DNA of 64,000 bases from an uncultured Gammaproteobacteria bacterium (GCA_951812995.1 CATOTD010000009.1:62001-126000), one strand, 5' to 3'; positions 1 to 10,760 are shown, numbered from the stretch's first letter. Program-made: numbers and translations. The notes: generated from the sequence alone by a model not told the origin.

Positions 1-3000
1 AAGACCGGTAACCGTGATGGTCGGGTTGTTGCTGATGTTGTCGCTGGTATTGGTACCTGTGTCGATAAAGGCGATACCAGGGGGCAAGGCCTCGGTGTCT
101 ATGGTGATGGGGTTGGCATTGCTACCCACAACTGATTGATTGCCCGCCACATCGGTCTGGCGGACTTGTATGGTATTGGTGCTATAGGTGCCGTCTGCAA
201 GGGTAATGGTGTTGCTGCCTACAGTGCCCGCTATCCAGTTGCTGCCGCTGTCTGTTGAGTACGTCCACGCGGCACCCGCTTCAAGACCGGTGACCGTGAT
301 GGTCGGGTTGTTGCTGATGTTGTCGCTGGTATTGGTGCCTGTGTCGGTAAAGGCGATACCAGGGGGCAAGGCCTCGGTGTCTATGGTGATGGGGTTGGCA
401 TTGCTGCCCACAACTGATTGATTGCCCGCCACATCGGTTTGGCGGACTTGTATGGTATTGGCGCTATAGACACCGTCTGCAAGCGTGATGGTGTTGCTGC
501 CTACAGTGCCCGCCGTCCAGTTGCTGCCGCTGTCTGTTGAGTACGTCCACGCGGCACCCGCTTCAAGACCCGTGACCGTGATGGTCGGGTTGTTGCTGAT
601 GTTGTCGCTGGTATTGGTGCCTGTGTCGGTAAAGGCGATACCAGGGGGCAAGGCCTCGGTGTCTATGGTGATGGGGTTGGCATTGCTACCCACAACTGAT
701 TGATTACCCGCCACATCGGTCTGGCGGACTTGTATGGTATTGGTGCTATAGGTGCCGTCTGCAAGGGTAATGGTGTTGCTGCCTACAGTGCCCGCTATCC
801 AGTTGCTACCGCTGTCTGTTGAGTACCTCCACGCGGCACCCGCTTCAAGACCGGTAACCGTGATGGTCGGGTTGTTGCTGATGTTGTCGCTGGTATTGGT
901 ACCTGTGTCGATAAAGGCGATACCAGGGGGCAAGGCCTCGGTGTCTATGGTGATGGGGTTGGCATTGCTACCCACAACTGATTGATTGCCCGCCACATCG
1001 GTCTGGCGGACTTGTATGGTATTGGTGCTATAGGTGCCGTCTGCAAGGGTAATGGTGTTGCTGCCTACAGTGCCCGCTATCCAGTTGCTACCGCTGTCTG
1101 TTGAGTACCTCCACGCGGCACCCGCTTCAAGACCGGTAACCGTGATGGTCGGGTTGTTGCTGATGTTGTCGCTGGTATTGGTACCTGTGTCGATAAAGGT
1201 GATACCAGGGGGCAAGGCCTCGGTGTCTATGGTGATGGGGTTGGCATTGCTACCCACAACTGATTGATTACCCGCCACATCGGTCTGGCGGACTTGTATG
1301 GTATTGGTGCTATAGGTGCCGTCTGCAAGGGTAATGGTGTTGCTGCCTACAGTGCCCGCTATCCAGTTGCTACCGCTGTCTGTTGAGTACCTCCACGCGG
1401 CACCCGCTTCAAGACCGGTAACCGTGATGGTCGGGTTGTTGCTGATGTTGTCGCTGGTATTGGTACCTGTGTCGATAAAGGTGATACCAGGGGGCAAGGC
1501 CTCGGTGTCTATGGTGATGGGGTTGGCATTGCTACCCACAACTGATTGATTACCCGCCACATCGGTCTGGCGGACTTGTATGGTATTGGTGCTATAGGTG
1601 CCGTCTGCAAGGGTAATGGTGTTGCTGCCTACAGTGCCCGCTATCCAGTTGCTACCGCTGTCTGTTGAGTACCTCCACGCGGCACCCGCTTCAAGACCGG
1701 TAACCGTGATGGTCGGGTTGTTGCTGATGTTGTCGCTGGTATTGGTACCTGTGTCGATAAAGGTGATACCAGGGGGCAAGGCCTCGGTGTCTATGGTGAT
1801 GGGGTTGGCATTGCTACCCACAACTGATTGATTACCCGCCACATCGGTCTGGCGGACTTGTATGGTATTGGTGCTATAGGTGCCGTCTGCAAGGGTAATG
1901 GTGTTGCTGCCTACAGTGCCCGCTATCCAGTTGCTACCGCTGTCTGTTGAGTACCTCCACGCGGCACCCGCTTCAAGACCGGTAACCGTGATGGTCGGGT
2001 TGTTGCTGATGTTGTCGCTGGTATTGGTACCTGTGTCGATAAAGGCGATACCAGGGGGCAAGGCCTCGGTGTCTATGGTGATGGGGTTGGCATTGCTACC
2101 CACAACTGATTGATTGCCCGCCACATCGGTCTGGCGGACTTGTATGGTATTGGTGCTATAGGTGCCGTCTGCAAGGGTAATGGTGTTGCTGCCTACAGTG
2201 CCCGCTATCCAGTTGCTGCCGCTGTCTGTTGAGTACGTCCACGCGGCACCCGCTTCAAGACCGGTGACCGTGATGGTCGGGTTGTTGCTGATGTTGTCGC
2301 TGGTATTGGTGCCTGTGTCGGTAAAGGCGATACCAGGGGGCAAGGCCTCGGTGTCTATGGTGATGGGGTTGGCATTGCTGCCCACAACTGATTGATTGCC
2401 CGCCACATCGGTTTGGCGGACTTGTATGGTATTGGCGCTATAGACACCGTCTGCAAGCGTGATGGTGTTGCTGCCTACAGTGCCCGCCGTCCAGTTGCTG
2501 CCGCTGTCTGTTGAGTACGTCCACGCGGCACCCGCTTCAAGACCCGTGACCGTGATGGTCGGGTTGTTGCTGATGTTGTCGCTGGTATTGGTACCTGTGT
2601 CGATAAAGGCGATACCAGGGGGCAAGGCCTCGGTGTCTATGGTGATGGGGTTGGCATTGCTACCCACAACTGATTGATTGCCCGCCACATCGGTCTGGCG
2701 GACTTGTATGGTATTGGTGCTATAGGTGCCGTCTGCAAGGGTAATGGTGTTGCTGCCTACAGTGCCCGCTATCCAGTTGCTACCGCTGTCTGTTGAGTAC
2801 CTCCACGCGGCACCCGCTTCAAGACCGGTGACCGTGATGGTCGGGTTGTTGCTGATGTTGTCGCTGGTATTGGTACCTGTGTCGATAAAGGCGATACCAG
2901 GGGGCAAGGCCTCGGTGTCTATGGTGATGGGGTTGGCATTGCTACCCACAACTGATTGATTGCCCGCCACATCGGTCTGGCGGACTTGTATGGTATTGGT

Positions 3001-3490
3001 GCTATAGGTGCCGTCTGCAAGGGTAATGGTGTTGCTGCCTACAGTGCCCGCTATCCAGTTGCTGCCGCTGTCTGTTGAGTACCTCCACGCGGCACCCGCT
3101 TCAAGACCGGTAACCGTGATGGTCGGGTTGTTGCTGATGTTGTCGCTGGTATTGGTACCTGTGTCGATAAAGGTGATACCAGGGGGCAAGGCCTCGGTGT
3201 CTATGGTGATGGGGTTGGCATTGCTACCCACAACTGATTGATTACCCGCCACATCGGTCTGGCGGACTTGTATGGTATTGGTGCTATAGGTGCCGTCTGC
3301 AAGGGTAATGGTGTTGCTGCCTACAGTGCCCGCTATCCAGTTGCTACCGCTGTCTGTTGAGTACCTCCACGCGGCACCCGCTTCAAGACCGGTAACCGTG
3401 ATGGTCGGGTTGTTGCTGATGTTGTCGCTGGTATTGGTACCTGTGTCGATAAAGGCGATACCAGGGGGCAAGGCCTCGGTGTCTATGGTC
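1..3490. repeat. Tandem 282-bp (94-residue) Ig-like repeat array, 12 full units plus a partial
   Basis: Near-identical units recur every 282 bp; equivalent points are 188, 470, 752, 1034, 1316, 1598, 1880, 2162, 2444, 2726, 3008 and 3290. The array continues beyond position 1. Units differ at only a few bases and fall into types. The unit at 188 matches that at 2162, and the unit at 470 (distinct 'gcgctatagacaccg' variant) matches that at 2444, so there is a higher-order repeat. Inside the adhesin gene each unit encodes one Ig-like domain. Confidence 0.95.
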
Positions 3491-6400
3491 AAGGTAAAGG
3501 TGGCACTGAGATCGCCAGCCGCGACCACGATACTCATGCCCGGGCTTAATTGCACCACGCGGGCGGTTAAGAGTGCATCTCCCTCGGCCAAGGTGGGCAA
3601 GGTATATGTCCAGTTGGTGCCGACTACGTTCGCCGTGCCAAGCAATACGCCGTTGTTGTAAACCTGTACGACTTCATTGGCGTTCAAGCCTGGGTTGATC
3701 GTGCCGCTTAAGGTCGGGGTGGTATCGTCCGTTACCCCGTTGTCGGCCAAGTCATCTGTCTTGCTGCCAACATCGTCTGTGGCCAAGGTAATGGTGGTGC
3801 GTGTCGCCAGTGGCAGTACGGAGCCGTCAACCGTTTTGCCTGCATCAACGGCCACCGCTTGGTAGTTTAAGGTGGCATTGTTACCGGCCGTGTCGGTGAT
3901 GGTCGCACCTGGGGGTAGCGTGATGCTACCCGCCTCAATCTCAATGCCATTGCCATCGGTATCGCCGAGTTGGACAACATAACGAAAGACCAAAGTGGTC
4001 GAACTAGATAGCACACTCACATAACTGGCCAGCTTGGGAGCACCGCCGCCGATGTCTATGCTGACCGTCGGCGTGCCAGTTACCGTGACCGCTTCATTAA
4101 AGGTTAGCGTGATGTCTATGGGGTCACCAACTCGATAGGTGCTACCGTCATGGCGAACTCCATCGGCTATGGGTGGGTTGTTGATGGTCGGCAGACCGGT
4201 AATGGCCGGGGCCTCGGTGTCTATGGTGATGGGGTTGGCATTGCTACCCACAACTGATTGATTGCCCGCCACATCGGTCTGGCGGACTTGTATGGTATTG
4301 GTGCTATAGGTGCCGTCTGCAAGGGTAATGGTGTTGCTGCCTACAGTGCCCGCTATCCAGTTGCTACCGCTGTCTGTTGAGTACGTCCACGCGGCACCCG
4401 CTTCAAGACCGGTAACCGTGATGGTCGGGTTGTTGCTGATGTTGTCGCTGGTATTGGTACCTGTGTCGATAAAGGTGATACCAGGGGGCAAGGCCTCGGT
4501 GTCTATGGTGATGGGGTTGGCATTGCTACCCACAACTGATTGATTGCCCGCCACATCGGTCTGGCGGACTTGTATATCACCTCGCACGTAGGTGGTGTTG
4601 GCGGTGCCGAGGCTGAAGGTGTTGCCCGTGCCGTCTTGCCAGACGGGCGTGCCATCATTGCCATTGATTGTATACGCCCAGGTCGCACCCACTTCAAGGT
4701 TTGCGACATTGATGCTCGGGTTATTGGTGATGCGGTCGCTGGTATTGGTGCCCGTGTCGCGGGTCAAGGCTACTCTCGGATCATCCGGGGCCTCGGTGTC
4801 GATGGTTATGGCTCGGTCGTATTGATAGATGGACTCATTACCGGCCGTGTCGGTTTGTTTTATGCGGATAGTATTGGCGTTATAGGTCTTATTGGCGTTG
4901 CCAAGGCTGAAGGTACCGTTGCCGCCCGCACCCACCACACCGCCACCGGTAAACGTGCCGCCATCGATTGAATACGCCCAGGTCGCACCCACTTCAAGGT
5001 TTGCGACATTGATGCTCGGGTTATTGGTGATGCGGTCATCATCAGCCGTGCCCGTGTCGCGGGTCAAGGCTACTCTCGGATCATCCGGGGGCGTGGTGTC
5101 GATGGTTATGGCTCGGTCGTATGTATAGATGGACTCATTACCGGCCGTGTCGGTTTGTTTTATGCGGATAGTATTGGCGTTATAGGTCTTATTGGCGTTG
5201 CCAAGGCTGAAGGTACCGTTGCCGCCTGCACCCACCACACCGCCACCGGTAAACGCGCCGCCATCGATTGAATACGCCCAGGTCGCACCCACTTCAAGGT
5301 TTGCGACATTGATGCTCGGGTTATTGGTGATGCGGTCATCATCAGCCGTGCCCGTGTCGCGGGTCAAGGCTACTCTCGGATCATCCGGGGCCTCGGTGTC
5401 GATGGTTAAGGTAAAGGCATCACTGCGGTCGCCGACTGCGGTTAAAGCGCCATCGCCATCCACCGCCACCACACGGGCGGTAAAACTCGGTGTCGCACTA
5501 TCGGCAAGCGCGGTTGTCAGTGTGTAGGTCCAGGCTTGGCCGAGCGTCACCGCCGTGCCAAGCAATGTACCGTTGTTGTATATCCGTACCTCTTGATTAG
5601 TGGCGGCATCTAGTGGCGCATCAATGGTGCCGCTTAAGGTCGGGGTGGTATCGTCCGTTACCCCGTTGTCGGCCAAGTCATCTGTCTTGCTACCAACATT
5701 ATCCTCGGCAGCGTCTATGGTGACGGTGGTACCCAGTCGCGGTAATTGCGCATCGACCTGTTTAGTGGGGTCGGCAGCAACGGTTGGATGACGCAAGGTG
5801 GCATCATTACCGGCCGTGTCTTTGATCGTGGCACCGACAGGCAATACTATGTCGGTGGTCGTGATACTAATACCATTGTCATCGGTGTCGCCGACCACGG
5901 GGCTGTAGCTAAAAACCAGTTGGGTGTTGTCAACACTACTTCGGACATAGTCGGCCTGTTTGTTCGTGCCGCCAATATTGATGAAAATATGCGGCGTGCC
6001 GACCACTGTGAGTGCTTCATTAAAGGTGAGTGTGATTTCAATAGGCTCACCGGTATTAAAGGCATTACCTGTATTTGGACTATTGATGGCAATGCCATCT
6101 CTATTGACCGATGGGGCCGTGGTGTCTAAGGTAATAGCCTGGTTGTATCGATAGATTGATTCATTACCGGCCACATCGGTTTGTTTGATCCGGATATCAT
6201 TGGCATCATAGCTGCCTTCATCCAGATTAAAACTACCGTTACCACCTGCACCCACCATGCCAACTTCAATAAACCTAAGACCAGCATTGATTGAATACGC
6301 CCACCTTGCACCCACTTCAAGGTTGGCGACATCGATGCTCGGATTGTTGGTGATATTGTCACCTGGTGTGCCGGTATCGGTAAAGGTGAGTCTCGGGTTG

Positions 6401-9261
6401 GCCGGGGCCGTGGTGTCGACCCGATGGGCGTTATTGTCTGCTACCGCTCCATGAGTGAGGGTCGCATTGTTACCGGCACGGTCCTGGATAGTGCCGCCGT
6501 TTAAGCTAAGCGCATCGGCATTGATGCTGATACCACCCGCATCGTTATCACCGGTTTGTACCTCGTATTGGAAGATCAGCACTCTGCCACCACTACCGCT
6601 TGCATAGCTGGCCGTGCGGGGAGTGGTGCCAATGACGATGCTGATGGTTGGCGTGCCCGTTACGATGACATCCTCATCAAAAGTCACCGTTATCTTAATA
6701 ACATCATTTGCCTTGTAAGTATTATCCGTACCGGCATTAGAGCTAATCGCTGGCACACCCGTGATAGTCGGTGCCGTGGTGTCAATGATAATCTCCGTGG
6801 TCGTGCCCTTGCGCGATACATTACCCGCCGCATCGGTTTGGCGTACCTGAATATCACCCGCTTCGTAACTGGGGTTGGTTAGTTCAAAGGTGGTGTCCGT
6901 GCCTGGGTTCCAGGTCGTGCCGCCATCAGTCAAATACTCCCAAGTCGCACCATCTTCAATATTCCTCACCGTCATAATCCGGTTGGAAGTAATCCCGTCA
7001 GCGGTGTTGCTGCCAGTATCATCGGCCAAGGCCAAACCAGGTGCCGATGGCGGGCGGGTGTCGATGGTCAAGGTAAAGGTGGCGGGGACACCAAAGGTGT
7101 TAGTTTGTGTATTGACCACCTGAACGCGGTAGCTGGCGGTCGTGCCATGGCTCAAGGCCGGGGGTTGTGTGTATGTCCAGTTACGGTCGTCGGTCATCGT
7201 CGCCGTGCCGAGTAAAACGCCATTGTTGTATACCTGCACGACTTCACCCGCTTCCAGCGGTGCGCTGATAGTGCCGATCAGGGTTGGAGTCGGATCGTTG
7301 GTGGTGTCGCCCGTGTTTAACGCCACGGGAGGATTTTGTACCACGTCCGCTGTCTCCACATTATCCGTCGCTCCTGTAATCTGGACGGTCGTGTTGATGG
7401 CTGGTTCCGTGGTATCAACCGCCTTGTCTGGATTGCCTGGATCGGGGTCAACGGCCACATGATCAAGCTCGGCATCATTGCCCGCACTGTCTTGGATCGT
7501 GCCACCGTTTAAGTTAAGACTGTTCTCGGCAATACTGATGCCATCGGCATCGTTTTCACCCGCTTGCACCGTGTATTGGAATACCAACGTCTTGCTACCA
7601 CTGCCGCTTTTATAGTTGGCCTGGCGGGGAGGGTTGGCGCCGATAACAATGTCTATGGTTGGTGTGCCGGTGACAACGACATCCTCATCAAAAGTCACCG
7701 TGATGGTGATGACTTCATTGACCACAAACCCCGTGCCTGATGCTGGATTGCTAATGGTCACCGTGCTGATGGCCGGGTCTGTGGTATCAACAGTCAGTTC
7801 AATATCAGGTGCGCCATCACCGTCATCATCGGCTATACCTGCTTCCTCCGCACCATCCTCCAGACGCTTGGCAGCATCAGGCGACAAGCCCTCTTCAGTT
7901 ATTTCATCTACCAAGTCTTCCAGGACTTCGTCTGTTGTTTTTGACTCGCCTTCTTCTACACCCGAGACCGCCGCCAGTGCCTTGCCGTAATTGTTGGGCG
8001 CATCCTCGCCGGTCGTTGGAGCCGGCTTGCCGTCTTTATCCACCGTCAGCTTGACCGGGCTCGATACCAGGTCATCGGCGGCCTTGGTATTATCATCATC
8101 CTTGCCCGTGATGCCAAAGGACTTGGCAACCGCGGCTTGTGCATCGGTGACGGCTTCGGGAGTGATGTCCGTGATACTGGTTGCAGAGGCACCGTTATCA
8201 CCACCGGCAAGACCAACCTTGCGCGTGGCCAGCTCGGTCAAGGGGTTGATGTTGGCCGTCTTGGTTTCACCCGCTACTGGAGCCTCAACAATCACCCGTA
8301 AGTCGCTGGTCAAGTCTTTATCTGCATTCGTTGCTTCGTCTCGATAGTCGGCGGCGGCATTCTCGTCTACGACCTTAATCAGGATAAGGCCTGAATAGCT
8401 ACTGGTGATGGTGACCGTGTAGGTGCCATCATCATTGACCTTGGTCGTACCAAGTTCGGTGCCATCGGCCGCATAGACAGTCACCGTCAACCCATCACCG
8501 ACAATCACCGGGCCAGCCGTGACAGCACCGCTTACGGTAAAGCCGACGGGGGTGGGCGTGTCGCCGCCGCCATCACCACCCGCGGGTGTGGTAGCACCAC
8601 CGCTACTGCCCCCACCGCCCGCGGCGGCAACGCCGCCGATTGCACCGAGTACACCCAAGGCACCGAGTAGTGTCCCACTACCGATGCCGCCCTGGTCATC
8701 CCTCTGGCCATCGCTCTGGTCATCACCTTGGCCATCATGTTGGTCATCACTGCTTGGGGGTATCTCGACCACCTCCCTGGCTATGTCTCTGGCTATGGCA
8801 TCAACCCCAAGGGCATCAACACCAAGGGCGACACCTGCAAGTTGCTCGTTTAAGATACTTTCAAGCTCGCTGTCACCCTCGGCCAATGCCAACAGTGCTT
8901 GCAACGCACCCTGGTCATGGGCCTGGGCATAGATAAAGATACTGCCGTCACTCAAGGCCGTACCTTGCGTGGCCGGGGTGATGACATACTCACCATTGTC
9001 ATCTGCGCTGTCTTGATGATGCGGCAAGGCGACCTGGCAGGATGTCGCATCATCAACACAGGCCGTGTAGAAGTCTTCAAGAATGACGACCGTGCCATCG
9101 GCGTATTGTAGAACCAAATCGTCACCTTCACGTATAGCCAGGACATCGGGTTTGAGCGTGTGGTTGTCGGTATCGGTGATGCGGTATTGGGTGCCGACCT
9201 CGGTCTGGATGCGGTTGGTATTGCTGCTTATGGGATTGATGACGATAGTTTTAGTGGGCAT
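1..9261 (-). CDS. Giant Ig-like repeat adhesin, BapA-prefix type (C-terminus outside window)
   Basis: The frame runs from the ATG at 9261 to the window edge, at least 3,087 codons. The codon phase at the start and in the repeats at position 1 agree, and I see no frame break. The first ~75 residues resemble the BapA prefix-like domain (basic start, then a patch like DLVLQYADGTVVILEDFY). Next come an Asp/Gln/Gly-rich linker and a Gly/Ala-rich hydrophobic stretch (around 8580-8700), then an all-beta domain ending in a NPLTELA motif. From about 7800 down to position 1 the protein is a string of bacterial Ig-like domains of several types, some with the pattern G-TPT-I and AGN-A-L (SwmB-like). Proteins of this build are usually exported by type I secretion and act in surface attachment or biofilm. 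The secretion signal and any RTX repeats would lie in the missing C-terminus. No clear Shine-Dalgarno precedes the ATG. Product class is confident; substrate and secretion route are inferred. Confidence 0.85.
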   Translation of the reverse strand, partial: MPTKTIVINPISSNTNRIQTEVGTQYRITDTDNHTLKPDVLAIREGDDLVLQYADGTVVILEDFYTACVDDATSCQVALPHHQDSADDNGEYVITPATQGTALSDGSIFIYAQAHDQGALQALLALAEGDSELESILNEQLAGVALGVDALGVDAIARDIAREVVEIPPSSDDQHDGQGDDQSDGQRDDQGGIGSGTLLGALGVLGAIGGVAAAGGGGSSGGATTPAGGDGGGDTPTPVGFTVSGAVTAGPVIVGDGLTVTVYAADGTELGTTKVNDDGTYTVTITSSYSGLILIKVVDENAAADYRDEATNADKDLTSDLRVIVEAPVAGETKTANINPLTELATRKVGLAGGDNGASATSITDITPEAVTDAQAAVAKSFGITGKDDDNTKAADDLVSSPVKLTVDKDGKPAPTTGEDAPNNYGKALAAVSGVEEGESKTTDEVLEDLVDEITEEGLSPDAAKRLEDGAEEAGIADDDGDGAPDIELTVDTTDPAISTVTISNPASGTGFVVNEVITITVTFDEDVVVTGTPTIDIVIGANPPRQANYKSGSGSKTLVFQYTVQAGENDADGISIAENSLNLNGGTIQDSAGNDAELDHVAVDPDPGNPDKAVDTTEPAINTTVQITGATDNVETADVVQNPPVALNTGDTTNDPTPTLIGTISAPLEAGEVVQVYNNGVLLGTATMTDDRNWTYTQPPALSHGTTASYRVQVVNTQTNTFGVPATFTLTIDTRPPSAPGLALADDTGSNTADGITSNRIMTVRNIEDGATWEYLTDGGTTWNPGTDTTFELTNPSYEAGDIQVRQTDAAGNVSRKGTTTEIIIDTTAPTITGVPAISSNAGTDNTYKANDVIKITVTFDEDVIVTGTPTISIVIGTTPRTASYASGSGGRVLIFQYEVQTGDNDAGGISINADALSLNGGTIQDRAGNNATLTHGAVADNNAHRVDTTAPANPRLTFTDTGTPGDNITNNPSIDVANLEVGARWAYSINAGLRFIEVGMVGAGGNGSFNLDEGSYDANDIRIKQTDVAGNESIYRYNQAITLDTTAPSVNRDGIAINSPNTGNAFNTGEPIEITLTFNEALTVVGTPHIFINIGGTNKQADYVRSSVDNTQLVFSYSPVVGDTDDNGISITTTDIVLPVGATIKDTAGNDATLRHPTVAADPTKQVDAQLPRLGTTVTIDAAEDNVGSKTDDLADNGVTDDTTPTLSGTIDAPLDAATNQEVRIYNNGTLLGTAVTLGQAWTYTLTTALADSATPSFTARVVAVDGDGALTAVGDRSDAFTLTIDTEAPDDPRVALTRDTGTADDDRITNNPSINVANLEVGATWAYSIDGGAFTGGGVVGAGGNGTFSLGNANKTYNANTIRIKQTDTAGNESIYTYDRAITIDTTPPDDPRVALTRDTGTADDDRITNNPSINVANLEVGATWAYSIDGGTFTGGGVVGAGGNGTFSLGNANKTYNANTIRIKQTDTAGNESIYQYDRAITIDTEAPDDPRVALTRDTGTNTSDRITNNPSINVANLEVGATWAYTINGNDGTPVWQDGTGNTFSLGTANTTYVRGDIQVRQTDVAGNQSVVGSNANPITIDTEALPPGITFIDTGTNTSDNISNNPTITVTGLEAGAAWTYSTDSGSNWIAGTVGSNTITLADGTYSTNTIQVRQTDVAGNQSVVGSNANPITIDTEAPAITGLPTINNPPIADGVRHDGSTYRVGDPIDITLTFNEAVTVTGTPTVSIDIGGGAPKLASYVSVLSSSTTLVFRYVVQLGDTDGNGIEIEAGSITLPPGATITDTAGNNATLNYQAVAVDAGKTVDGSVLPLATRTTITLATDDVGSKTDDLADNGVTDDTTPTLSGTINPGLNANEVVQVYNNGVLLGTANVVGTNWTYTLPTLAEGDALLTARVVQLSPGMSIVVAAGDLSATFTLTIDTEALPPGIAFIDTGTNTSDNISNNPTITVTGLEAGAAWRYSTDSGSNWIAGTVGSNTITLADGTYSTNTIQVRQTDVAGNQSVVGSNANPITIDTEALPPGITFIDTGTNTSDNISNNPTITVTGLEAGAAWRYSTDSGSNWIAGTVGSNTITLADGTYSTNTIQVRQTDVAGNQSVVGSNANPITIDTEALPPGIAFIDTGTNTSDNISNNPTITVTGLEAGAAWRYSTDSGSNWIAGTVGSNTITLADGTYSTNTIQVRQTDVAGNQSVVGSNANPITIDTEALPPGIAFIDTGTNTSDNISNNPTITVTGLEAGAAWTYSTDSGSNWTAGTVGSNTITLADGVYSANTIQVRQTDVAGNQSVVGSNANPITIDTEALPPGIAFTDTGTNTSDNISNNPTITVTGLEAGAAWTYSTDSGSNWIAGTVGSNTITLADGTYSTNTIQVRQTDVAGNQSVVGSNANPITIDTEALPPGIAFIDTGTNTSDNISNNPTITVTGLEAGAAWRYSTDSGSNWIAGTVGSNTITLADGTYSTNTIQVRQTDVAGNQSVVGSNANPITIDTEALPPGITFIDTGTNTSDNISNNPTITVTGLEAGAAWRYSTDSGSNWIAGTVGSNTITLADGTYSTNTIQVRQTDVAGNQSVVGSNANPITIDTEALPPGITFIDTGTNTSDNISNNPTITVTGLEAGAAWRYSTDSGSNWIAGTVGSNTITLADGTYSTNTIQVRQTDVAGNQSVVGSNANPITIDTEALPPGITFIDTGTNTSDNISNNPTITVTGLEAGAAWRYSTDSGSNWIAGTVGSNTITLADGTYSTNTIQVRQTDVAGNQSVVGSNANPITIDTEALPPGIAFIDTGTNTSDNISNNPTITVTGLEAGAAWRYSTDSGSNWIAGTVGSNTITLADGTYSTNTIQVRQTDVAGNQSVVGSNANPITIDTEALPPGIAFTDTGTNTSDNISNNPTITVTGLEAGAAWTYSTDSGSNWTAGTVGSNTITLADGVYSANTIQVRQTDVAGNQSVVGSNANPITIDTEALPPGIAFTDTGTNTSDNISNNPTITVTGLEAGAAWTYSTDSGSNWIAGTVGSNTITLADGTYSTNTIQVRQTDVAGNQSVVGSNANPITIDTEALPPGIAFIDTGTNTSDNISNNPTITVTGL
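4210..4576. repeat. Detached copy of the 282-bp adhesin repeat
   Basis: One full copy of the 282-bp unit plus the start of the next lies here, about 700 bp from the main array. Different Ig-like domain types separate them. It shows that the same module was copied within the gene or survived a split of a longer array. Confidence 0.85.
4669..5400. repeat. Second repeat type: two nearly identical 300-bp units and a partial
   Basis: Units at about 4789-5088 and 5089-5388 are almost identical, and a diverged half unit precedes them. Each 300-bp unit encodes a 100-residue Ig-like domain of the adhesin, six residues longer than the main 94-residue module. Confidence 0.85.
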
Positions 9262-9506
9262 GGGATATCTTGCGTGATTGGTCGTTGGCTCGTGCTTGGC
9301 TATGGTGATATATCTGCCGGTTACCTGTCAACAGGATAATGCAAGCCGGGGTTCATATTTGCGACCTGGCTCACAAAGTTTGTTATTGTACCAGCCGCTC
9401 GCTGAATGCTGAATCTCATGCAGCATAAATTTTGTTGTTGCCTTGGAATAGCTAAACTTGGCTCATTAATAGTTGTTGCCGCAAGTCCGTGTAGGATAAT
9501 GACCGT

Positions 9507-10760
9507 ATGCGGGTACAATTATCAACGCTAACAAAAGATGCGAATGCGGGGGATGTAGAAGCCCAGCTTCAATTAGCAGATATCTATGCGCGTGGTCTAG
9601 GTGTGCCGATTGATCAGACACAGGCGGCATTTTGGTACCGTAAGGCAGTCGCACAAGACTCAAAAAAAGCGCAATCTCAACTTGGGCAAATGTATTTGCG
9701 TGGTGTCGGTGTGCCCGAAGATCATAAACAAGCCGCCGCCTTGTTAAGCCAATCCGCACAAAAAGGTGATCTCCTGGCGCAAGCGAATCTCGCCTGGTGT
9801 TACCAACATGGTCTGGGTGTCGCAAAAGATTATCAACAGGCTTTTACCTGGTATCTCAAATCAGCAGAGCAAGGCCATGCCGGCGCAAGATACAACCTGG
9901 CCTTCATGTACGCGGGCGGCATTGGCACGCCGAGAGATGATACAAAAGCCTTGCAATGGTATTTACGGGCGGCCACACAGGGTCATATAAAGGCGCAACT
10001 GAATGCCGGGTTAATGTTGGCGCAAGGACAAGGCACGACAAAAGATGAAGCCGAAGCGGTACACTGGTACCGCAAAGCGGCCGATCAAAGTTATGCCAAG
10101 GCGCAGTATAATCTAGCCTTGATGTATAGCGGCGGTATCGGCGTAGCTCCAGATCATGTAGCGGCATTCAAGTGGTGTAAACTTGCAGCCGAGGCCGGTT
10201 ACGCACGGGCGCAGTACAATACAGGGCTGTCCCATGCCAGTGGCCTGGGTACGCCGCAGGATTTCAAAGCGGCTAAACACTGTTTTGAGTTGGCAGCAAC
10301 ACAATCTTATACCAAGGCAAACTATCAGCTTGGCAAACTCTACGCCTTTGGTCTTGGTACACCTGTCAACGAAGCAGAGGCAACGCAATATTATCGTCTG
10401 GCGGCTGTTGCAGGATATGCCAAGGCACAGTATCGACTCGGGCAATGTTATGTGCATGGCTTGGGCGTACATAAGGATGCGGCGACTGCTTGCACATGGT
10501 TGGAAAAGGCAGCCAGACAAGACTTGAAAAAGGCACAATATGTACTCGGCGTGCATTATGTAAAAGGCATCGGCGTTGCTAAAGATTATGTCCGTGCCTA
10601 TGCCTGGTTATTGTTGGCCGACAATGGCGATCAACAGGTACATAAAGCATTAGAACGTGTGCATGACAAATTGTCGAAAGATCAAATCGCAGAAGCCAAA
10701 GTATTGGCCAAAGTACTGGCCCTTGAATTTAGCCACCAGCAATATAAAGACAAACTATAA
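9507..10760 (+). CDS. Sel1-like repeat protein
   Basis: 417 residues made almost wholly of Sel1-type (TPR-like) repeats of about 36 residues, with the recurring pattern A-x-Y-x-LG-x-x-Y-x-x-G-x-GV-x-x-D, then A-x-x-W/Y-x-x-KAA. About eleven repeats are visible. Sel1 proteins are alpha-solenoid scaffolds for protein-protein contacts in signalling or envelope processes; no partner can be named here. There is no signal peptide or membrane segment, so it is probably cytoplasmic. The ATG follows an 'aggataa' Shine-Dalgarno-like stretch. The gene is divergent from the giant adhesin (245 bp apart), and its 3' end overlaps the convergent mltF gene by 6 bp. Confidence 0.9.
   Translation: MRVQLSTLTKDANAGDVEAQLQLADIYARGLGVPIDQTQAAFWYRKAVAQDSKKAQSQLGQMYLRGVGVPEDHKQAAALLSQSAQKGDLLAQANLAWCYQHGLGVAKDYQQAFTWYLKSAEQGHAGARYNLAFMYAGGIGTPRDDTKALQWYLRAATQGHIKAQLNAGLMLAQGQGTTKDEAEAVHWYRKAADQSYAKAQYNLALMYSGGIGVAPDHVAAFKWCKLAAEAGYARAQYNTGLSHASGLGTPQDFKAAKHCFELAATQSYTKANYQLGKLYAFGLGTPVNEAEATQYYRLAAVAGYAKAQYRLGQCYVHGLGVHKDAATACTWLEKAARQDLKKAQYVLGVHYVKGIGVAKDYVRAYAWLLLADNGDQQVHKALERVHDKLSKDQIAEAKVLAKVLALEFSHQQYKDKL

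Noticed and set aside
1..3490. CRISPR array
   Set aside because: The repeat unit is 282 bp, coding and tandem without unique spacers.
188..3661. Series of 72-123-residue plus-strand ORFs in the first 3.7 kb
   Set aside because: They are antisense shadows of the 282-bp repeat inside the minus-strand adhesin gene; the minus frame is open through the whole region and encodes Ig-like domains.
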